Below, in pieces: positions 57,373 to 64,000 of a stretch of DNA of 64,000 nucleotides. Source of the DNA: Erodium maritimum (taxonomy: Eukaryota; Streptophyta; Magnoliopsida; Geraniales; Geraniaceae); NCBI GenBank assembly GCA_963921825.1, contig OY997592.1, positions 31,289,730 to 31,353,729 on the forward strand, in the 5' to 3' direction. The translations under genes were made by a program, and so were the position numbers. The notes under the pieces were generated by a model that ran no database searches, was not told where the DNA came from, and saw nothing but the letters and a program-made list of their open reading frames with translations. Within the stretch, counting starts at the first letter, position 1, and each line of letters opens with the position of its first letter.

Positions 57373-57800
57373 TTAATTTTCATGAGCTTCTTCACGTACT
57401 TGTTCATTTCCATAAGCTTCAAGTACTTGATCAAATTCGTCCTCAAATTCATAATCCATATTTTCTTCCTCTTCTTCATCGGAAACAAACTCCTCTTCAT
57501 CAAGTTCTCTCATTTCATTTGTAGGATTCTCATCATCATCATCATCCCCATCGCCATGAACAAGCCATTCTTGTGCATTGGTAGTATCATTGGAAAGAAG
57601 AAATGCGACTTCATTTTCCATTGGTTTACTCTTTTTGTTCAAAAACTTGGAGTTGAATTGGATAAAGGATAGGTTTTCCACTCTTGCAACATCAAGTCTA
57701 TTTCTCTTCTTGGTATGAATCTAAAATGGGAAAAATAACATAAATTAGAAATAAATGATAAACTAACTAAAAATAAATGATAGAATAATATTATACTTGC
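57373..57800 (-). pseudogene. hAT transposase last exon and GC-AG intron
   Basis: The last exon (57373-57720) starts IHTKKRNRLDVARVENLSFI, the classical end of the hAT dimerisation domain. It continues into a long acidic tail (DGDDDDDENP, SDEEEEENMDYEFEDE) and stops at 57373. The upstream intron (57721-57800, about 80 nt) ends TTTTAG but begins GCAAGT rather than GTAAGT. The joined frame FEG-IHTKKRNRL is what the family predicts. Confidence 0.8.
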
Positions 57801-57919
57801 CCCTTCAAAAGTGCTCCATGATCTTTCACACCCGGATGAGCTTGTAGTCAAACCAAGCACTCTTATGGCAAAACGTTGTAAGTTTGGTACATGTCTTCCA
57901 TAAACGTCCCACCAACGAA
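57801..57919 (-). pseudogene. hAT transposase dimerisation exon
   Basis: WWDVYGRHVPNLQRFAIRVL then TTSSSGCERSWSTFEG is the conserved hAT C-terminal dimerisation motif (SSxxxERxWS). The exon is bounded by TTTGTAG on the 5' side (intron 57920-58044 with a GTAAGAAA donor) and by the GC donor on the 3' side. Frame is open. Confidence 0.88.
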
Positions 57920-58044
57920 CTACAAAGTAACAAAACATATCCAATATTCCAATATCATCAATATTTTGTGCAATGTCTATAAAATCTAAAAATCAAAACA
58001 ATCATAAAGTAGTGAACTAGTAATCATGAAAAAAAGTTTCTTAC

Positions 58045-58597
58045 CCGGATTATAATGTGCATCATTTGTTGCGCATCCCCTCAAAGCAACGGGTTTACCA
58101 AACAAGCCCTCCTTCCTCAAATATACATGCAATTCTATATTTATGATCGAATCTTCAATGTGGTGATCATTATGATACATCCTTTCCACACACTCCAAAA
58201 ACCCATTCATGACCATCATATCACGTGCATGGTTTACATCTTGGTATGTGTAATAAGGATTCAATAAAAAAAAACCCGCCATATGCAAAGGGGAATCAAG
58301 TCGTCCAAGTGCTTTTTTTGTCAATAATGTTCCAAATAGTAATGTAGTGTTGACTTGTCTTGAACAAATTTTTGATCTCCTCTTTGGCCTTCATCATCTC
58401 TCCATATACAAAACCCATTGACGGCTTATTATCTCCATCTACAATGCGAAGCACTTTATATAAAGGAGCAAACACCTTCAAGCATAAGCTTACACAAGAC
58501 CAAAAGGATTCACTCCAAGTAAGTTCCGCCGCCGCCTTCCCTTTTCGAGTCTTTGCATGTTTGGTCTCCTAGCACTCTTTGCTTGAAACCATAAGTC
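58045..58597 (-). pseudogene. hAT transposase central region with two frameshifts
   Basis: Segments in three frames: LKVFAPLYKVLRIVDGDNKP with SMGFVYGEMMKAKEEIKNLF (58296-58481), then RLDSPLHMAGFFLLNPYYTY and NHARDMMVMNGFLECVERMY (58045-58310). These belong to the RNase H-like fold and insertion region. Frameshifts near 58310 and 58600 break the protein. Confidence 0.82.
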
Positions 58598-59437
58598 TTA
58601 AGTCATCTTTTTCTCCCACAAACTTTGTAAAGTGAGGAAAGAAGTAGCAAATCTAGTTACACCCGGCCTCACGATGTCTTTTTTGTTTGTGAACTTCCTC
58701 ATCAAATGCAAAGTCTTGTGATGGCCATAAATATAGTTGGTAAAGCTCCTTGCACTTTCAATGGTACTCTTGTATTTTGTTAAACCTCCAATATCTTGAA
58801 GCATGAGATTTATGGTGTGAGCCGCACAAGAAGTCCAAAAAATCGAAGGCCTCTTCTCTTTTAGTAAATCTTTTGCTGCCATGTTGTTGGAAGCATTGTC
58901 CGTCACAACTTGTACGACATATTGAGGACCAATCTCTTCAATGCCCTTTTCCACATACTCAAAGATGAATTTCCCGGTGTGCGAATCACTTGATGCTTCC
59001 ATTGATGAACGAAATGTTGTCCCAAGCGTGCAATTGACACAAAAATTCATAATGCTTCTTCTTTTCCGATCAGTCCAAGCATCGGTCATAACCGAGCATC
59101 CATTAACCTTCCATTCCTCCTCTTGGCTTTTCAGTAAAGTCTTGGTTCTTTCTACCGCACTCTTCAAATATGGTCCGCTAAATTCATATCGACTTGGTTG
59201 CTCGAACCCTGGACCAAATTGTCCAACTGCTTCAGAAAATCTTCTGAAACTATCATTATCAACGGCATTGAAAGGAATACCGGATTCATAAAGCCATGTC
59301 GCCATATACTCTCCCACTTTGTGATTTTTTTTCCTTCCGAATCTTTTTACATATAGCTTCACTTTGAAGAGTGCTCTTCTTTGGACCAACATTGGATGTA
59401 TAACGGTCCATAGGTCCATATTTTTTTGGTTGATTCA
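58598..59437 (-). pseudogene. hAT transposase DUF659 region and catalytic core start
   Basis: Open frame with FGRKKNHKVGEYMATWLYES, GIPFNAVDNDSFRRFSEAVG, the core strand GCSVMTDAWTDRKRRSIMNF (a catalytic aspartate in VMTDAW), VVQVVTDNASNN with a second aspartate, and FWTSCAAHTINLMLQDIG. This order defines plant BED/DUF659 hAT transposases. It is in frame with the BED part across the solo LTR insertion. Confidence 0.88.
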
Positions 59438-61130
59438 TGTTAGTCTTAGTGCCCGTAGTTCAATCCTAAATGTCCAAATGTATATATCATCGTTAGCAAT
59501 AAAATTAAAGGGGCTTTATATTACTTATGTGTTGGAGTAATATATCGATGTGTGCTCTGATCTATGCCCACCATGCGAATAGAACCATAGATCGAGATAG
59601 ATCACACTCGATGGGTCCCTAGTCAACAAAGCTTCACTAGAAGCGACTAGTATGAAAGATGGCTCTTTATGGCTTACGTTCTGTTAGTCATTGGAATGGG
59701 ATTCCGGAGTCTGATCATAGATATCATGTGGGACATGATATTGGACGACCCGCCCTGAATATGTGCCATAGATTAAGTCATGAACATATTCAGTGTTGTA
59801 GCTTGTCATGTATCCTTAGACCAAGGAGTCTTTGTGATCGCTATGTAGTCAACAACTGAGTTTGACCTGAGCCTAACGTTGTCCGTAACAGGGCTTCCAT
59901 AACGGCTAGGATTGACTTGGGGAAGGGCTACATGAGTGACACGAAAGGCGGCTAAGGGATTTATCCCTCATACTGAGGTATGGGAAAGATATCGGTTCTC
60001 GGCCGCTTGATCGAGAGTGACTGAAAGAATAGCATGGCCATGCACATGATACTGGGTATCATATCTTCAGTCATCTCACATATCAAGGAACGATGATTGA
60101 GAATAATAAGGATGACGGCTCTATGCCTTATCTCAATCAGGATATCGGAGATAAAAGGATAATGACAGGGACGACGAAAAGGTTAGAATCGACAGGGTCG
60201 ATTCGTTATGTAGTGTCAGGCAATACTAAAGTCTCGTTAGTTGCCACTTAAATAGGATCAAGTAAAATGGGATTTTATGTTGATCTATTGACATGCATAA
60301 ACCTAAGGGTCACACCGGAGGATGAAACTCATTGACACATTTATGGAGAATGGCCAAAAGGGAGTTGTCTCGGGACATGACCAAAACTGGGTTTTGGGTC
60401 ATGTGCCCGTAAGTGAATAGGACTTTACGGATCGAGACAAGGCTTGGGGTCTTGGGATTGATCGCGTCGGATAATGTTAGACATTTCCGGTATGGAAGGC
60501 TTGGAGGCGATGAGCGAATCACGGGACCTCGTTGGAAATGGCCACGGGCCATGTTCCAAGAGGCCCATGAAAGGCCCATGCAACCAAGGCCCATGGAACT
60601 AATTAATCAAGTCTTGATTAATTAGTAATAAGTAAGCAAGACAAGGATTAAGGTGTTGGTGATTCACCACCTAACCCAATCTTGTCTTGCCATACTTTGT
60701 CCTATTTACACCTTACTTGACACCATACTTGTCTCATGCTTTTAGTTGGACAAGTATGAGTTTTGTTATGTTTAAGTCATCTTTTTTCAACATAACAAAC
60801 ACAAGACAAGAATAGGAAACACATTTTCTCTCCCTCTTCCATGGCCATTTCGGGTTTGGCTAGTTTCCACCTCCATTTTTGTGTTCTTGAGTCCTCAAAG
60901 AGAAGAACTACGTGACTTTGATTCCCATGTGGATACGTAGGCGTCTTGGAGACTCAAGCCAATCATTCGTTAACCGGTGTTCTTGTTTTGGTAAGAGATA
61001 GTGCTGAATTTTTCTCTTGTGAATCCATTCTTTGTTAGTTGTTTCATGGTTTTAATCGTCTCTTGGTTTTTATTGATTTTCCGTTGCGAGTTGGTTCATC
61101 TCCAACCCTACCTCGAGACCCAACACTTCA
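59433..61130 (+). mobile_element. Solo LTR of the Copia-1 family inside the hAT gene
   Basis: 1688 bp (59438-61125), starts TGTTAGTC and ends CCCAACA; flanks ATTCA (59433-59437) and CTTCA (61126-61130), a 5-bp TSD with one mismatch. It aligns along its length with the Copia-1 3' LTR with few differences. No internal sequence remains. Confidence 0.93.
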
Positions 61131-61497
61131 ATCTTTCTTCATTTGTTTCATCTTCTTCCATCTCCATTGCACTTACTTCTTCATCTATAATACAAACTTC
61201 TTCCCTCAACTTTTTTGCCGATAAACACTTTTGTCTTTTCTTTTGGTGTGCGTCGTTTATAGCTTTCAAGCATTTGGCCTTATCTTCATCTGTACTCTTC
61301 TCACAAGGAAGTACATTTCCCTTGATGTGGGCGATGTGTTGCTTGATTCTATATATGCCGCCGCACATTGGCTTGTCACACAATAAGCATTTGACTTTAT
61401 CTGAATTAGTTGGGTCATATCTTATTCCATATTGCCAACCAATATCCGAAGAAGGCGTTGATGCGGATGCTGAGGCGTTCTCCATACTATGTTCCAT
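61126..61497 (-). pseudogene. hAT transposase N-terminus with BED zinc finger
   Basis: ATG at 61497, MEHSMENASASASTPSSDIG then WQYGIRYDPTNSDKVKCLLC, D-K-P-MCGGIYRIKQHIAHIKG and NVLPC. This is a BED finger (C-x2-C...H-x4-H type) that binds element ends. A basic stretch KKRQKCLSAKK may localise to the nucleus. The frame is interrupted at 61126 by the solo LTR. Confidence 0.88.
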
Positions 61498-62690
61498 AAG
61501 ATTACAAAACCAAAACGTATATTGTGAACGTTGGCGAAATGTTAAAACAATTTATGAATAATAAATAGAAAGGCCTACACATTTAAGAATAGTTACAACT
61601 TACAACGTACAACCATAGATGCATAAAACAAACTCATCAACATGATAGGATATGGAGTAAAAGTTTTATTAACTATGTTCATAAAACAAATCTCATTGCA
61701 TGAAAATTTATTATCCATGTTCATAAAAAAAAATATCATAAACCGTGACTGAACTACATATATGTTTTCTGTCGGTTGGGTTTCATTATTTTGTGGTTAG
61801 TGAACCAGGTTTTGGGTAGAGGAAATTTTTGGTTTAGTTGTATATTTTTCGCAGATGCTTCTAAGATCAGTCTTGCATAAGCTATAAACAGTCTCATATA
61901 CATAATACATATATAGACCATATCATACCAATAGATCAGCACCAGTACACTGTACAAGTGAAAAACTAGTGAACCACTTTGTGATTTATGGATGTCCAAG
62001 CAATGAAACAAATACGAATGAAACTAGTGTACGTTATCTCAATTCATGGATGTCTAACTAACTCAATTTTATAAAAAGATCAACAAATAAGATTTTTCAT
62101 TTGCTTGCCAAAGAGATTCATTCCATGCTTGTCCTTATGTGATCAACACACCCTACCCGATATAGTCCTACATATTCTTGCTCTTGGTAATCGATAATAC
62201 TATCCCACTTTTGCTCAACAAAATGTCTATATTTCCCCATCCAATAAAAGAAATAAACACTTTGTACCTCTATAATTCTTGTACCCTTACACAGTAAACT
62301 ATAAATTCATGAAATACATGATTGAACGAACACCACAAACCGTGACAAATACCAAAATGGTTCGACATTTATAATACATGTCAGTTTAGGGTTTGAGTTT
62401 AACAAATACATGATTGAACAAATAAAAGATGAACTAAGGTAGTAGAAGCTGAAGGTAAGTACATGATGATGACAATCAGTGTCTGAAACGGAACCGGCGC
62501 CCGGAAAGTGGAAGTCGAAGACGAAGAGGAAGAACGGCTGTGCGTGCGTTTTCGGTTCTGCGTGTGTTCCTATTTTTGGTGATGATCGTGAATTCGTGAT
62601 TGAGAATTGAGAAGAAGAAGAAGCGTCTCGAGGAAGGAAGGTAAGTAGGCGTATTTTTTTTTTGGTATAAATCGGTCGGCCCAAACTGGC
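61498..62690 (-). other. hAT 5' untranslated region
   Basis: Upstream of the transposase ATG on minus. A GC-richer leader with CTTCTTCTTCTTCTC at about 62600-62620, a possible donor ACTTACC (antisense GGTAAGT) near 62455, then AT-rich, intron-like sequence to the ATG. No coding content recognised. Confidence 0.55.
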
Positions 62691-62945
62691 CCATCAGCGC
62701 CCAGCCCAGCCCATTTATCCGCCCAGGCCTGCCCAGTCGCCCGCCCTGTCCAGCCCGCCCAGTCGCCCGCCCTGTCCAGCCCGCCCAGTCGCCCGCCCCG
62801 CCCGCCCAGCCCGCCTAGCCCACCCAGGCGCCCGACCCGCTCGCCCAGCTACCGGAAGTCGTGAATCCGCCTTCTTCCGCCCGACCCTCACAAATCCTGG
62901 CGGCAGACTTGTAATTGGCGCCTAGGCGGGGCCTGGGCCGCCTTT
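62690..62945. repeat. hAT subterminal GC-rich array, right
   Basis: A 26-bp unit GCCCAGTCGCCCGCCCTGTC plus CAGCCC repeated about three times (62731-62810), set in more GCCC-rich variants, then GGCGCCTAGGCGGGGCCTGG at the end. Very high GC compared with all neighbours. Likely a transposase-binding region. Confidence 0.8.
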
Positions 62946-62962
62946 TACAACCATGTATATAC

Positions 62963-63490
62963 CTCAAGATCAGTGGGAGTAAGTTCATAAATCTAATTAT
63001 GTTTGTTGATGATATCTTATTGAATGTCATGTTCTTCTAGTACAATCCAAGGGATTGCTAATTGGCAAGTTGCGAAGAATGTGTTGAGATACTTAAAGAA
63101 AACAAGGTAATATAAGCTAACGTATAGAAAATCAACACATCCACAGATGGTTGGATTTTCGGTTCAGATTTTGGTGGATAGCATGATATATACATCTATC
63201 ATGAAGGCTGAATACTTAGCATGTTATGAGGCTTTTCTTTAAAGGTCATAATTGCATAATAGGTTTGAGTTTTGGGGCATTATTTTGTCCTTATCTCTCT
63301 ATTATGATAACGAATGTGCAACTATTTGAGATATCTAAGGTATTAAAGAGATCACCTTGCATATCCATCATTGTATCAAGATGTTAAAAGAGGAAAGATT
63401 GCCATTGAACACATAGACACGTATGTTATGGTTGCAGACATATTAACGAAAGAACTACCTTACGAAGACTTTTCAGAAGCGCACTGAAAG
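62963..63490 (+). pseudogene. Copia-3 reverse transcriptase end and RNase H
   Basis: Resumes the RT frame with LKISGSKFINLIM and FVDDIL (catalytic aspartates kept) near 62998-63020. Then VAKNVLRYLKKTR, MKAEYLACYEAF and HIDTYVMVADILTKELPYED follow in several frames, matching copia RNase H and the polyprotein end. Confidence 0.82.
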
Positions 63491-63917
63491 TATGAGTCTT
63501 GACGATAGTTCCTACTTAAGTTGTCTGTCAGTAAGTATGCCTATATTTGACATTTATATTATGAGCTCTTAAGTTATCTTTTACATCTTACATTCTGTTT
63601 TCCGAAGTACAACACATTATCGTGGGAAATTATGATAACAGAATGTGTCTTTTATAAAGACATTATGGGACCTGTATGACGACTTCTGATTATGGTCTTT
63701 TTCTGAAGGTAGACAATGTTTGTAGTACATGGAAGGAATCACGTCGCAAAGTGGATTTTCTACTTAGATATGTGCCCGCCATGACTCCCATTGTCTATTG
63801 GATTAGTTAAGACGCTTATGACTACCGTATAACGATATTAAGTTTAACACTTTATGTCGGCCTTATGATCTCTAAAAGGATGGATAAAGACCGTTTCTAA
63901 ATGACCAAGTGGGAGAC
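63491..63917 (+). other. Copia-3 3' untranslated region and polypurine tract
   Basis: No frame of note. Ends AAGTGGGAGAC, the plus-strand primer for the 3' LTR. Confidence 0.75.
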
Positions 63918-64000
63918 TGTTAGAATATATTTAATGGAGTTATTAAATATAATTATTATCTTCCCTATTATGTGGTCAATTAGAAACCCACTCCTTTTAG
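63918..64000 (+). repeat. Copia-3 3' LTR, first 83 bp
   Basis: TGTTAGAATATATTTAAT onward matches the 5' LTR start at 52487; cut by the window end. Confidence 0.92.

Larger units (their letters stand above)
56990..62962 (-). mobile_element. hAT transposon with near-complete transposase gene
   Basis: Element 56998-62954 between perfect GTATATAC duplications (56990-56997 and 62955-62962), the 8-bp size of hAT. The ends are inverted, ATGGTTGTAAATGGCGC and, reversed, ATGGTTGTAAAAGGCGGC, followed by GC-rich subterminal repeats of the GGCGCCTAGGCG type on both sides. The minus strand encodes a BED zinc finger, a DUF659-like domain, an RNase H-like core and a hAT dimerisation domain. Net of the nested solo LTR it is about 4.3 kb. 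Frameshifts make it defective. Confidence 0.92.
52487..64000 (+). mobile_element. Copia-3: Ty1/copia element split by a hAT transposon, 3' end outside window
   Basis: The 5' LTR starts TGTTAGAATATATTTAA (52487). The matching 3' LTR start is at 63918, preceded by a polypurine tract AAGTGGGAGAC (63907-63917). The two LTR starts differ at about two of 83 positions. The internal region shows decayed gag, protease, integrase, RT and RNase H with many stops. The hAT at 56998-62954 splits RT. Distinct from Copia-1 and Copia-2. Confidence 0.92.

Noticed and set aside
61108..61497. Full 129-residue BED-finger frame as one protein
   Set aside because: The final residues (C-WVSR) come from the inserted solo LTR; the hAT exon continues at 59437.
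1..64000. tRNA, rRNA or other structured RNA genes
   Set aside because: None recognised on either strand; the TGGTATCAGAGC matches are primer-binding sites complementary to tRNA-Met ends and not tRNA genes.

Overview
The window is flowering-plant (most likely eudicot) nuclear DNA made almost entirely of nested transposable elements. Evidence: Ty1/copia and Ty3/gypsy polyproteins, L1-type LINEs, a hAT transposase with spliceosomal introns, Mutator-like and hAT-like MITEs, and a decayed FAR1-RELATED SEQUENCE (FRS) gene. Every LTR element with a visible primer-binding site uses TGGTATCAGAGC, matching plant initiator tRNA-Met. The species cannot be told from the sequence, and I see no intact host gene.

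Layout. 1-1279: unassigned DNA with a possible gene or element 5' end on the minus strand. 1294-5400: 5'-truncated LINE (minus) with a 14-bp target-site duplication (TSD). 5763-6189: Mutator-like MITE with ~140-bp inverted repeats and a 9-bp TSD. 6560-6910: unidentified ORF. 7021-20847: an FRS pseudogene; its putative leader intron carries a 119-bp tandem repeat and a gypsy element (Gypsy-1, 7302-19345, minus, TSD AAATG). Gypsy-1 was itself hit by two solo LTRs of one family (LTR-A1: 8520-11813 and 12282-15814).

20848-49619 is an old copia element (Copia-2) that cut off the FRS gene. Its LTR was later split by Gypsy-B (21158-44265, minus, Tekay/Del-like, RT-RNase H deleted) and by solo LTR-C (44487-47414). 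Gypsy-B received Copia-1 (22639-30985) in one LTR and solo LTR-A2 (37421-41972) in the other. LTR-A2 received a LINE fragment (~40090-41525). The chain FRS > Copia-2 > Gypsy-B > LTR-A2 > LINE is five levels deep.

49620-52486 holds tandem-repeat arrays and a hAT-type MITE. 52487-64000 is Copia-3, whose 3' LTR is cut by the window end. A hAT element (56998-62954, minus) sits inside its RT domain, and a solo Copia-1-family LTR (59438-61125) sits inside the hAT transposase gene.

I found no new defence or metabolic system. The signals most worth follow-up are in the long LTRs. The A1, A2 and B families share a GTGAGCG/CGCTCAC hairpin followed by an acceptor-like polypyrimidine-TACAG; A1 and B also have a good upstream donor. 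This suggests an intron inside the LTR that would remove the internal tandem arrays. A1 adds a promoter resembling housekeeping genes (GGCCCA motifs, TATA box, telo-box). Copia-1 also stands out: its LTRs are nearly identical although its coding region lacks several catalytic residues, so it was probably mobilised in trans.
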